A program made the translations under genes and the position numbers. Of a stretch of DNA of 64,000 bases, positions 35,121 through 46,938 are shown in pieces. Each line of letters opens with the position of its first letter. Position 1 is the first letter of the stretch. This DNA is from Petunia secreta (taxonomy: Eukaryota; Streptophyta; Magnoliopsida; Solanales; Solanaceae), in NCBI GenBank assembly GCA_029990175.1, contig JARKIP010000038.1, forward strand, positions 22,947,501-23,011,500, given 5' to 3'. The notes under the pieces were generated by a model. It was not told where the DNA came from. It did no database searches and was given only the letters and a program-made list of their open reading frames with translations.

Positions 35121-35280
35121 ACAACTTCAATAACTTATGAGTCAGAGACTGCTTAATTTTTGGTGAAAGTGAAAGCGACCAACCAGTTGATTCCGTTTTT
35201 CAAAATACTTGTCTTACTAGCATATTGTTCAAAACACTTACTCCTCTGACCTCTCTTTCCATTTTCACTAGCGAACAACG

Positions 35281-35392
35281 ACAACATACCCAGTGTAATC
35301 TCATAAGTGAGGTCTTAGGAGGGTGAGATATATGCAGACCTTACCCCCACCAAGATGAAGAGGCTGTTTCTGATAGACCCTCGGCTAGGAAA
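35281..35392 (+). mobile_element. Solanaceae SINE (SolS-like)
   Basis: Contains the recognisable phrase ATACCCAGTGTAATCTCATA, then GCAGACCTTACCCC and a GATAGACCCTCGGCT end. These are hallmarks I know from Solanaceae SINE families. An A-rich tail follows (35390-35450). Confidence 0.75.
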
Positions 35393-35549
35393 ATATTTTA
35401 AAAATATTTTGAAAAAAAAATAAAATATTTTGAAAACATGATAAAACAAACAAGGTAAGAAACATCGTGATAGCTTAAGTATTCACCTAACAACTACAAC
35501 AATAAAACTAATGACACCAATAGCAAAAAGAACGCAAGAGAAGATAAAA

Positions 35550-35703
35550 TAACTATGTAAAAAAATAATAAAGCTAAAATGATAACAATCAACCGCTTTC
35601 TACTTAATCTTCTACGATGCAAGACAAGATATAACAAGTATGTAAAAGAATAATAAAGCTAAAATGACAACAATCAATCGCCTTCTACCTAATCTTCTAT
35701 CGT
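35550..35703. repeat. 85-bp tandem duplication
   Basis: TAATAAAGCTAAAATGA occurs at 35566 and 35651, each followed by a similar AACAATCAA(C/T)CGC...CTAATCTTCTA stretch. Possibly decayed downstream SINE sequence. Confidence 0.8.
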
Positions 35704-35785
35704 AATCCATTTTCACTAGCCACTTATACTTTAAAAAAAAATTTATTTACCATCTGACATGATTTAGCTTTATAACATACTGATA

Positions 35786-36004
35786 CTCCCTCAGTTTCAA
35801 TTTATGTGACCTAATTGACTAGACACGAAATTTAACAAAGAGTAAAAAACTTTTGAGATTTATGATTTAAAACAAATCATAAAAATTTATATGGTTGTGA
35901 ATCATTTCATAAAATAAATTTACTACTACTAAATATATAAAGTGGTCATTCTTTTTGGAATAAACTAAAAAAAAATATGATCATATAAAATAAAAAAAAG
36001 GGAG
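35786..36004. mobile_element. Stowaway-like MITE
   Basis: 219 bp between TA dinucleotides (35784-35785 and 36005-36006), with termini CTCCCTC and ...GGGAG and an AT-rich noncoding interior. TA duplication and CTCCCTC ends are typical of Tc1/mariner MITEs. Confidence 0.85.
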
Positions 36005-36159
36005 TATGTACCAAATGTATACTCATATGTCTTTCCCATAAGCCAAAAGATGATGATACCAATATAAGGAGTAATAAACACTCAAGGGCTACTATGGTAT
36101 GCTAATTGCTTTTATCGAAGCTTTCAAAGTTCTTTTTCAACTCAAAGATGGACATTTTT

Positions 36160-36315
36160 TTTTATTTTCCACCCGGTATCCGGTATCTTCAATGGAGCCC
36201 GACTAATCTGGATTCACGCCGCGCAAGGCTCATATTTGGGAGAAGTGCTCCCTACCAGAAGTTTTTCCATTCTCAGGGCTCGAACCCGAGACCTCTGGTT
36301 AAGGGTACTCAAGAT
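36160..36315 (-). mobile_element. Solanaceae TS/SolS-type SINE
   Basis: On the minus strand it carries a Pol III B-box-like GGTTCGAGCCC (about 36280-36290) followed by GAGAATGG, then CGCGGCG...GGATTAGTCGGGCTCC and an ACCGGATACCGGGTGG end. A poly-A tail reads as poly-T at 36153-36165. Fits a tRNA-derived SINE of the tobacco TS type. Confidence 0.8.
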
Positions 36316-37460
36316 GGATATGTTATTATATCTATCCCATAGTAATATTTAATGTATGTTAAATATTTAGAACTATGCTGGAATGCAAAAGTTTAGTCAT
36401 TTTCTTTCTCTATGTGATAATTTGAATAGAACAGAATGAACATGAATTAAGTGAAGAAAACAGCTTGAGGGTCGGGAAAAAGCAAATGAGCTCAAGGATT
36501 ATTTATGTGGATAGAGGAATGACCGAAGAGCTAGCTATCTTCTAATTACTCCTACTGTTTCTTAGATTCTTGGGTTGTTGTTTTCTGTAAAAAAATTTCA
36601 GATTTGTTTTTTTCGTTCTCCTCTAATTAGTGATCCTTTTATTTGTGACTGCCTTGGATTAGTGCTTCATAAAGGATGTCAGACATTGAGCAGATGTGAA
36701 AATATCTCTTGATCGACTATACAAACAACTTACTGCAATGACAGAATTTTTTGATGCATCTAACCTGTTGCTTTTAATATGAGACTACATTGATAGCTAA
36801 GGTACTCATTTTTAATGTTTGACATTTGTTCTTCGGCATCTCTACCTTATTTATGGATGGACATACTTATTTATACCATGTGATACAATAATTGCATTCT
36901 CTACATTAATATGATTAAAAAAAGCACAACTTAGAAAAAGTAGTTAGATGTATGAGTTGAATAGTAATGAGATTGTGTATAATCACAATAATATAAACTA
37001 ACTTTTTACTATGATTCCTCACTATTTTTTTAGTTTTAGTAGAATCCTGATTCTTTAGAGCATATTCGGTATGATGTATTGTAAGAAATAGTCATGGTAT
37101 AAAGATATTGTATTAGCTATCTCATGTTTGGTTTGTATATTCAATCCATGCATAGATAATTCTTGCATTAAGTTATACACTAATTGTGGTATTAACTTGG
37201 GTATTTTGGTTAAAAAAGGCTCTGAAGTCTTTATTTAGATAAAAGGGACAGAGTTTTAAATAATAAAGTAAAAGGGACACACTTAAGTTTAGCACTAATG
37301 ACTAACTTTTGAAGGCTCCAAAGTTTTCTTATTTTACATAAAGCCCCCTACTCTACCTTTCCCCTTTCCCCTCTAACCACCAACCTCCTCCACCCTCCTC
37401 CCTGCTCAGCCTCCTCCTCTACCTTTCCCACCCTTCTCTGCCTTTCTCCCGCCCTCACCC
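36316..37460. other. AT-rich intergenic, nothing recognised
   Basis: No supported gene. A CT-rich stretch (about 37340-37460) leads into the minisatellite and LINE and could be its 5' untranslated region. Confidence 0.5.
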
Positions 37461-37463
37461 CCG

Positions 37464-37735
37464 ATGTTTCGGCAATTTGTCCAGATGTTTCGACCATCTG
37501 CCAGATGTTTCCGTCATCTGTCCAAACATTCCGGCCATCTGTCCAGATGTTCCGGCCATCTGTCCAGGTGTTTCGGTTATCTTACAGATGTTTCAATCAT
37601 ATGTACAAATGTTTCAACATCTAGAGAGATGTTTCGAAAATCTGTCCAGGTGTTCGGGCAACTTGTCCAGATGTTCCCGTCATTTGTTCAGACATTCCAA
37701 TCATTTGTCCAGATATTTCAGCCATCTTAGAAAAG
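37464..37735 (+). repeat. 21-bp minisatellite encoding 7-residue repeats
   Basis: Degenerate tandem copies of TCCAGATGTTCCGGCCATCTG (21 bp). In one frame they read RCSGHLS repeated, in another CPDVPAI. The 3-multiple period keeps both frames open, so ORFs here are weak evidence of coding. Sits just before LINE ORF1. Confidence 0.85.
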
Positions 37736-37739
37736 AAAA

Positions 37740-38720
37740 AATGTGCAACCAAGAATGGCGCTGCAACCAAAAAATCAGCCGGGAAAGGTACTGTTTATAT
37801 GCCTAAATCGACTGTAGACTGGTAAAACAGACATGGTATAATAAAAAAATGAGAGAATAATAGGAAACAGCTTGCTAAACCCCAGCCTCAGCAACAGAAG
37901 AAAGGTGAAAAAGTTGGCGAAATAGCTCTACATGGAGCTCTTACTACTGATACATCACCTATTTCTGCTGTCCATGTGCCTGTAAACACTTCCCAACAGG
38001 AGGTTCGTTCAAACTCTTTAGTGGCCAAGGTTACTATAGATGATGGTGGTGATGTGAGCGATGAGCAGCTGGAGGTAGTTGATACGGAGGAGGATGATGA
38101 TGATTTGGTGGATTATGGGGAGGAGAGTGAAAATGATGCTGCTGATCCACAAAATTTTGAAGACGATCCTTCTGACGAATACTTGGGGTTGGTGGGTGAT
38201 ATGTCAAGGGATAATAGTGGCAAGGAAGATAAGGAAGACAAACATCAAGGTGGTTCAAGTCAGAAAAATGCAAGTGCTGAAAAGTCACGGGGTGGTACTG
38301 AAAAGCCATAGGGTGGTACTGACATGCAGATTGATGTGGTTAATACCAGTCCTGAGTTATCAGTAGGGTAGGACAACCACTGATAAGGAGCTGCAGGAGC
38401 TGAAAGAAGCTTTTGATAGTGCTAAAAAGAAGAATCCACAACTGGTTGTAAAGAATTTTGAGCCCACACCAGCCTTAGTGCATGTTTTTGACAAACCGGC
38501 TGAAAAGCAGGTGGAAATTGGTGATGATGAAGAGCTTGATACTAAGTCTACTACTCAGAACTATGTTAATATTGCTAAAAAGGGTGATATATCACCCAGA
38601 TATGTGGAACCACAAAAGAAAAAAACCAAGCAGGCATGGGTGAAAAGAGGTGCAAGCGATCCTCCTACTCCTGGAGGGGTTTCAATAAGGAGGATGGTTT
38701 CCAAAGCCTCTCAATTGCAG
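37740..38720 (+). pseudogene. LINE ORF1-like region, broken
   Basis: A Lys/Gln-rich start (about 37800-37900) leads to a strongly acidic region (VDTEEDDDDLVDYGEES, about 38080-38130), then stops near 38309 and 38370. A last piece (38478-38720) ends in KKKTKQAWVKRG and a Ser/Thr/Pro tail. No RNA-recognition motif is evident. Called ORF1 because a LINE endonuclease follows directly. Confidence 0.5.
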
Positions 38721-39145
38721 TGAATAGCTCACTCATATGGAATATAAGGTCTGTCAGCACTCAGCAGGCCTTTGATAGAGTGGTCACACTGCATAGGCAG
38801 AAGCACTTTTCAATTATTGCACTAATGGAGTCGTTTCAGCACCATAGACATATCGACAAGTATCATATGTGGTTAGCTATGGGTTCTTCTTGGCATAATT
38901 TTAATGGCAAAATATGGGCTTTTGTTGATGATGAATATCAGGTGGATGTGGTGTATGATACATCACAACTGTTGTCCTTGAAGCTGGCGCACTTGGATGG
39001 TTTACTGGAATTTGTAGTGTCGTTTGTTTATGCTAGTACTGATCATTTCACTCGGGTGGAACTGTGGGACCTTTTGTATAATCAGGCTAGTGACATGATA
39101 TCCCTGTGGCTGGTGGGGGTGACTTTAATGTCATTAATTCCCATA
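38721..39145 (+). pseudogene. LINE ORF2, endonuclease domain
   Basis: AP-endonuclease-type nicking domain of an L1-like LINE. Motifs: WNIRSV at the start (Asn), IIALMESF (catalytic Glu), VVSFVYAS, and a WLVGG-DFNVI box whose two halves are in different frames near 39112 (one-base loss). Sequence leaves LINE similarity near 39145 and becomes copia gag without an LTR between. Confidence 0.8.
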
Positions 39146-39149
39146 AAGA

Positions 39150-41330
39150 AGGATGTTGAAGGCAATGATGTTCCCACAACTAGAAGGGAATGTACTGGTG
39201 ATGACTTGAGGCAATGAGAGAAGAATACCAAGGCCAAAAGTGGCTTATCTGTGGACTTGGTCCTGATGAGTACACTAGAACTCAAGGATGCTCCATTGGA
39301 AAATTAATTTAGGATGCATTGCATGTTGCTCATGAAGGAACCAACCAGGTAAAAAGATCTAGATGTACACTTCTCTTTGCTGAATATGAAAGTTTTAAAA
39401 GGAGAGAAGGAGAAAAAATCTCTAAAATACACTAGGTTTAAGGCCATTGCAACTGAACTTATTTCTCTTGGAAGGATTTTAACTATAGAAGATAGGATTG
39501 AAAAGATTTTGGCTAGGGTACTCCCAGACTCTTGGGAAATTAAGGTCTATGCTATCATTGAAAGCAAGGACCTTAGCACTCTCTCCTTAGATGAGCTAAT
39601 AGGTAATCTAAGAACCTATGAACTAAGGAAGAAAGTCAAGAATATAGGAGAACCAGTTAAAACTGAACCCAATCTAGCCTTAACTACTGTTAATAAACAT
39701 GTTAATGATGAGAAGGAACTGGTCCTGATCGCTGGAAGTATTCAAAGGTTCATGAATAAGAAAAGGGATCTAATGGATAGGGTAGGTCTTCTGACATGAA
39801 ACAGGGTGGAGAATTCTTCAAATGTGGAAGCATGGAGTACTACATCAGCAAATGTCTAGTCATGGAAGAGAATATAGAAAGAAGCAAGTGGAAAGAAGGA
39901 GAAAGGCTAAGGAACAGGTCTGCAAGAAGAGTGGATCTTCCAAAGCCATGGTTGCAGGCTGGCAGGACAGTGGAGATGAGCAGTCTGATGATGAAATAGA
40001 TGATGAGCTTGCTCTTATGGCTCTTGAGAATTCAGACAATAAAGAAGATGTTGAGGCTAGAGCGAAAGTGAGGAACCAAAAGTGGTACATGGACAGTGGT
40101 TGCTCAGGACACATGGCAGGACATAAGGAACTGTTTCTTTCACTCTCAGCTTTTCAAGGAGGAAATATTTCCTTCGGTAGTGGTAAGAAAGGATAAATTA
40201 CTGGCATTGGTGAGGTAGGCAGGTCTAACTCACATATCATTGATAATGTATTTCTAGTATATGGACTGAAGCATTGTTTATTGAGTGTATCTCAATTGTG
40301 TGAGAAAGGTAACTATGTGAATTTCTCTTCTACTGGTTGTACTGTAACTGACCAAGCATCTGGAGAGATTATTTTGCAGGGAAATAGATATGGAAATATC
40401 TACAAAGTAGACCTCTTGTCACTAGCTGATGGTAGCATGAGTTGTCTAAGTGTGATGCAAAGTGATCCCAGCACAAAAAACTTGGTCATGCTAGTCTTTC
40501 ACATTTGAACAAACTTATTTCTAAGGACTTGGTGATAGGTCTTCCTAACATTAAGTTCAAAGAAGAAAGAGTTTGTGAGGCTTGTACTAGGGGGAAGCAG
40601 GTAAAATATTATTTTAAACCCAAGAAACAGATTAGTACGACAAAGCCTTTGCAACTGGTCCATTTGGAACTTTGTGGACCAATGAGAACAATGAGCCGTG
40701 GGGGTAAGACATATGTTATAGTACTAGTAGATGATTATTCTAGATTTACATGGACTTTTTTTCTTGCATATAAGAAAGAAACATTTAATGTATTTTTAAT
40801 ATTTGCTAAGAAAGCTCAAAGAACTCTAGACAGTCACATTGTTGGTATTAGATCAGATCATGGAACTGAATTTGAAATCATTTGTTCTTTAACTTCTATA
40901 ATGAAAATGGCATTGATCGCAATTTTTCATTGCCTAGACCTCCACAAAAAAATGGAGTAGTTGAAAGGGAAAATAGGACCTTAGAAGAAATGGCTAGAAC
41001 CATGTTATTGTCTTGAAATCTTCCACAAAGTTTTTGGGCTGAGGCTATAAACACTGCTTGCTATATAATAAATAGATGTATGACAAAACCACTACTTGAA
41101 AAGACCCCCAATGAGCTACTTTAAGGAAGAAAACCTAACATCTCACATCTTAGGGCTTTTGGTTGTAAATGTTTCATTCACAATAATGGAAAGGATGCCT
41201 TAGGAAAATTTGATCTTAAAAGTGATGAGGGAGTCTTTGTTGGTTATTCATTAAATAGAAAGTCTTACAGAGTGTTTAACAAAAAAACTATGAAAATACA
41301 AGAAAGTATGCATGTTAAGTTCGATGAAAC
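39150..41330 (+). pseudogene. Ty1/copia gag-protease-integrase fragment
   Basis: Gag (UBN2-type): LICGLGPDEYTRTQGCS, VAHEGTNQVKRSR, ILARVLPDSWE, LSLDELIGNLRTYE. A degraded knuckle (FKCGSMEYYISKC) and protease KWYMDSGCSGHMAG (about 40080-40120) follow. Then GAG-pre-integrase (LSVSQLCEKGNYV) and integrase core (LVHLELCGPMRT, VLVDDYSRFTW, RSDHGTEFE, QKNGVVERENRTLEEMA). Stops and frame changes throughout. It ends at MHVKFDET where T is inserted. Starts mid-gag with no 5' LTR. Confidence 0.88.
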
Positions 41331-43877
41331 TGACACGACTCGGATTTTTAGCTAGGCCATGGGGGCACCTGATATCCTCTGCTAGACCCGTCGGACGAAC
41401 CCTTACCAACTGAATTAGGAAAATGAATATAAATTAAACTCATAAATAAGAACAAGAATTAGAAAAAGCACAGACATAATGATACCTCTAAGCTGTACAA
41501 AAACAATTTATAGCTTACTATCAAACATACTAGGTGTAGGGCTATGCAGACTAGACATCTAAGAGTACAAAAGAGTACATACGCTTCCTGAAGGGAGATA
41601 AACTAGATTACTAAAACAAAACTAGCACTGGTGGCAGGTCTGTACAAGAGTTGGCTCACCCTGACAACTGAAATCGCCTCCCTCCTCAATCAAACGACGA
41701 ACTCGGTCCTGGAGCGGAACCTACCGAAACAAAATAGATAGACAATGAATAACAAAATGGTGAGTCAAAAGGACTCAGTAAGTGGGGGCTGGTTAGCCAC
41801 CTCAAAGAAGCAGGTACGCTAGCCAGGGAGAAGAAAAGCAGATAAATAAAATTCACCTTAACTCAGCTACAAAAAGGCAAAGCCAGATAACAACTGGAAA
41901 CACGTATGCAACCATAAACTCATAAACAACCATGGACATAAGATAGGTAGAACATATAGGTATCCCGAACATACAAACAATCAGAAATACATGACACATG
42001 CACAAAATATCCAACTATAATCACACAATACATAGCAACAGGTGCAATGAAATGAAATTAATGAAGTATGATACGATGAGGTCACATGTGCCCGTAATCC
42101 CGTCCCGAAGCGGAATACTCCTGCATTCGAGGGGATTACAATCTAATAACCAACTGGAGCGGAATACTCCTACTCCTGGGGCAGAACACTCCTGCACCCG
42201 ATATAATATAGAGATGAGGCGGAATACTCCTGCACTCAGTATATGACATAAGAGCAAAATACTCCTTCTCCTGGGACAGAATACTCCTGCACCCGAGATA
42301 ATATAAAGCTCAGGCGGAATACTTCTGCACTCAGTATATGACATAAGAGCGGAATACTCCTGCACCCGAGATAATATAATGAAATAATAACCCTTCTCCG
42401 GCGCGGGACTCACATCGACTACCGGGAAATATATGAAATAATGACTCTTCATCGGCGCGAGACTCTCATCGACTACCGGGAAGTATATGCAATACTGACC
42501 CTTCACGGGGGCGGGACTCTCATCGACTACTGGGAAGCACATGTCAAGCTCATAACCAAAGTACAATACTTCTATGCTCGATGCAATAGCAACAACAAAG
42601 CATAACATATAATATACAATGTAAATCCAAAGCTAATGTGTAATAAGTACGCCTATCCGCAGCTACACACATAAGGAACACGTAGTAGAATATCCACAAG
42701 GCCAAAGGCCATCCAAGAAATGGATATAATCAGTTACCTCATTCAAAAGTTAGCACTGCTACTGAACAACTGCTTTGTCCTTTGGATTCACTGCCAAACG
42801 ATCCCGCTATATTCAATAAATAGAAAAATATATCAGATAAGGCTAAAGGCTTCATTCCTCACATCTTAGAACAATCCGGTCAGGAGCCCGACACCCGATT
42901 CGCATAGGTAATAAGCAATCCAGACCTACGTAAATGTTTCAAAATCACATAACCAAATCCTAAATAAATTACATTTATAGGTTACCCAAAATTTCCTGAG
43001 TTCGAATATATAATCCATTTCATTATTGTGGTCCAATTAACCATTTAAACTACCAATTTAACTTATTAGAACGATGTCTTATATTCCAATTTCTACCTTT
43101 AAAATATATTCAAACATACGTAATAAACTGAAATAGTGAATTAACATTATTACCTTGATATTTCGGAGTGAAATTTTTTTTTCCTTTCTCTTTTTCCTTT
43201 CCTTTCTCTCTTTTCTGGCCTTTTTTTTTTTGTTGTGTTCTCTCTTATTCTTGATTCTGTTCTCGTTTCTGTTTCTCTTTCCTTTTCTGTTCCCTTAACT
43301 TTAAGCTAAGGATATATAATCCTTAGCCACCGCCTCCCTTTTTGTTTTCCTTTTTGCTTTCTTCCTTTTTTAAAAAAAAAAAAATTGAAAACTTGTTATC
43401 GCGACGAAAATTAAAACGGAACCCTATGAAATTTGGAATGATCCCAAATTTCTCAAAAAAGTTATAAAAAATTTATGTGACGTGCTCGCTAAGATGGGTC
43501 TCGAATCGGATTCCGGGAACTCAAGATACGAATTAAATGAAAAAGATCAAATTCTTAACTTTCCGGACTTTAGCGAAAACTATCCGAACGACCTCGGAAT
43601 TTACTTTCGAAAGTTCACACAAGTCACAAATTACCGTACGAACCTAATGGCACTTTCAAATTTCAAATCGGAGCTCATTCGCCAAAATCGAGCTCGAAAA
43701 CCTCTTTTTAAGATTTATCTCCAACGAAAATCGAAACCTTCTTCTGATACCTACCAAACGAAGTCCGATTTAGCTCAAATTTTACAGACAGTTCCTATAG
43801 ACCTTACGGATATTTTAAGACTGTCGGCATGCTAATCGGAGTTTTAACTCCTGAAATGACTGATCGAGGTCGTTTTA
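41331..43877 (-). repeat. T 3' LTR
   Basis: About 2.55 kb. Plus-strand edge TGACACGACTCGG; far edge mutated from TG to TA. Followed by the minus-strand polypurine tract AAATGGGGGAGAA (43878-43890). Holds the two tandem arrays listed separately. Confidence 0.85.
42090..42545. repeat. Tandem arrays in the T 3' LTR
   Basis: Array 1 (about 42100-42380): alternating GCGGAATACTCCTGCAC and CTGGGGCAGAATACTCC units of about 40-45 bp. Array 2 (42385-42545): three 54-bp units anchored on CCCTTC at 42391, 42445 and 42499, each with GGCGCGGGACTCTCATCGAC-like sequence. Confidence 0.9.
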
Positions 43878-45340
43878 TTCTCCCCCATTTAGACTATCGT
43901 TCTTCCTCAAACAAGCTTGAGTCTAAAGAAAAATTCACAAAGATAACAAGAGAAATTGCACAGCCTTTATAAACCACTCCACAGACATTATCTCATGATT
44001 GCAGAATCAAAATTATAATACGCACACCAAACTCTTAGAATAAAACATATCTGGATAATATCATAACACCATTGCCCAGCTTATTCTTACTAAGCTGGTC
44101 ATTCTTCGATCATGAGATGAGAGTTCTATATTTTTGGAAAAACGATACACAGAACTATGGATGGATTAATATGATTCTGTCGAAGAATCACCTCTTTGAT
44201 ATACTTTTTCGATATAGAACAGATCGATGAAACTAAAAATTAGCTTACGCTTCAATAACGCCTTAGAGATTTAATATTAGCATTCATTATTGGAGGAAGA
44301 CTCCTCCACTTTGAGCATAAACTCATACATCTATTTTGAATAGGAATAGCCATCCTCGCACAGTCTGCTGGACTAAGAAAGGCTTAGCTAAAAATAGAAT
44401 ACGGCTCAGACCTAAGCCACCAAATTACCCTCTCGAGTTGCCAAACAACTGCAACTCTCGAGTTCACAACCTCATACCTTCACCATAAGCACCACCGGCT
44501 GATGGATCAATTCAGGGGTCAAATAATGTCTCTCATTACCCTTAGTAGCCTTGAAACACAACAATGTACTTACCAGGCTATCTTGACACACACTCTGGCT
44601 CAATATAGGGAACATCACAAGCGGCTACTAACCGCCCAAGCTCACTAGTGTCGGACGAAGAAGAGATGACAATGGACTGAGGATAGGAATAATTAGAGCT
44701 TCAGCAATCTCATCTTCTTATTTGCTTGGCTACTAGAGTTAGACTACTTCTGAGTTAGGCTAGCCAAATAAATACAATTGAAGAAATAGACATTAAATGA
44801 GCTTTATGGAACAAAAACCATGCCAATTTAACCTTCCAATAAGAATGAACTTTGACAATTTACCAAAAACCCTTTTATAACCGAGACAAGCTTACAGAAT
44901 AACATGACTCTACTAGCGTCTCGAACAAATAGGAGACACGTAGATCGAGTATTACTTACTAATCACTTTACACCTGAAGAAACAATGACACTTTTTTATG
45001 GTGACGAATAAGAATCCCATCATCCTACCAACACTGATCCAAAGAGAGAGGTAGACTGACTTGACATAACAACAGAATGTGGCACAACAAGATGCCAAGC
45101 AGACAATACCGTTACTCACTCTTAAATTTCTAACATGTAAACCAGATAAACTAGTAGGGTCTCACAAATGCCAGGAATAATCATACCAGAAGCTCACCCC
45201 TCTACCACAACAGATTCTTAGTAGAAATGACATCCAAGGAACCCATGGAAACATTATAAGATAGACCACTTCAAGATCGATCGGAAGAATCAAATCTTAC
45301 TCACATATAAGGGAAGAAGAAATACTTGGGTTTACTATAT
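43878..45340 (-). other. T interior, no recognised gene
   Basis: Between the 3' LTR and the gag tail. No retroviral enzyme motif in any frame I read. Could be degraded pol or unrelated filler of a non-autonomous element. Confidence 0.5.
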
Positions 45341-46800
45341 CGGATAACTCAGCATCCTGCTAGACTGGCAGCTTATAGAACTTTTTCTGAAGCTGAGCTG
45401 AGCCGCTACCCTGATAACTACTTCCAGAAGAACCATAAGTGCCATGCTCTCGGCATGTGCTGGATGGTGGCATATATGTGGATGACTGAGCCCTAAATGA
45501 AATCCCCTACGACTGAGCAAGTGTCTGATAGTGAGAGAAAGAACGACTGCCTACTCGCCAGAGTAAGGGAAAACTCCTCCAAAGATGACAGGCTCACGAC
45601 AATGATAACACATTTTCGGTGAAAATGGAAGTTGGACAGATTATTGATAGCTATAAAGAGAAAACTGAGTCTAATGTTGATGAACTACTCGCGCACTCTA
45701 AGAATCACGCGCTACAAGCTGAGATAACTTGGCAGGTGACCTCCCACAATAATTAGAACTCTTACCTCCAAATGAGGTACCATGGTGCCCACCAAGGCCG
45801 TGGGATCTCTTGCTATCCCGCTCTAACTTATGGTATGCCTCATACCTCTGAGCAATATCAACAACAACATCAAATAAAGCCCTAACCTCAATCTTTCGAG
45901 CCGTCTGGGACCTTAAGGAAGGATAAAGGTTATCAATAAATCTTTGAACCTTCTCAGAAGGCTCATGGACTAGCTGTGGAGCATATCCAGCCTTCCTACG
46001 GAATTCAATCTCATATTCTAAAACCGACAGGCTACCACCCATGTCCAATCCACTTAATCTGGCAAAAATTTCATCTCGCTCGCTACGCGAAAGGAACTTT
46101 TCCATGAATCTACAAGAAAATTCGCACCAAGTCAGCTTAGGCAAGCCCTGCCTAGCTGATAAAAGAGTGGTCCACCAATCCAAGGCTGGGCCTTAAAACT
46201 GAAAAGAAGTATAATCAACACCATACTGCTCGAGATAACCAAGAAGGATACACACATCGTTTTATTTTTAAAAAAAATACAGGGGGATTATCTGGAGCAT
46301 GGCCTAAGAATATCAGAAGGTTCAATAGGTAAAATAATGCAGCCTCTTTGGTCACTCGGACCGACTTGTTACCTGGACTAGCTAACCAGCCAGAACAACT
46401 AGAGGCGCAACACATGCTGCCTTTGGAACATAATTTATTGGGGCAACATCAGGAACTGGAACAAGAGCTCCCTGAGTTCGAACATCTGCATCTGCGGCGA
46501 CCTGATGAGCTGCCTAGGGAATAGGAGGTTCTTGTGGTATCTGCACCATAAATATTCTCGTAAAAGCATCGTAGAGAGCCGAGGGAACCACATGGCCCTG
46601 CTCCCATTGCCCACCACGAGCTGGCACAGCTGGGGCCTCCGTAACTTGATCGTCAGCACGATCCAAAACTCTCGGGGCTTGCTCAGTGCTAGCTCTAGGC
46701 TAGACTGCTTCGTCCTGAACATTCTACCCTGTGCTGATTTGTTGCATGAGGGTTCAGCATTACTAAGAAGGAATCGAAGAAAACAATTTTCGCACCCCAC
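45341..46800 (-). pseudogene. T gag, broken
   Basis: Best piece 46183-45698: ALDWWTTLLSARQGLPKLTW, FMEKFLSRSERDEIFARL, GYAPQLVHEPSEKVQRFIDN, a Retrotrans_gag capsid pattern. Upstream N-terminus is scattered over frames (APAVPARGGQ, VFTRIF-like). Downstream a Ser/Gly-rich tail and a CYHCRE knuckle remnant (about 45600). Many stops. Confidence 0.75.
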
Positions 46801-46920
46801 AAGAAGACTGATGCACGTTTAGAAAAGAAGAAAGAGAAACTTCCTAAATGCTATCATAACCTCTCATAGATAAGTACGGAAGTCTATGTACCCATCGACG
46901 AGACTCTAATGAACCGCGCT

Positions 46921-46931
46921 CTGATACCAAC
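46921..46931 (-). other. T primer-binding site, initiator tRNA-Met
   Basis: Minus strand TGGTATCAGAG, the standard plant initiator-Met primer match, 7 bp from the 5' LTR. Confidence 0.85.
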
Positions 46932-46938
46932 TTAAATG

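Noticed and set aside
38034..38309. His-rich 91-codon minus-strand frame
   Set aside because: Antisense of the acidic LINE ORF1-like region.
42021..42608. 195-codon minus-strand frame, and related frames at 47625-48132
   Set aside because: Falls in the T LTR arrays; the repeated residues mirror the DNA period and the two LTRs do not preserve one frame.
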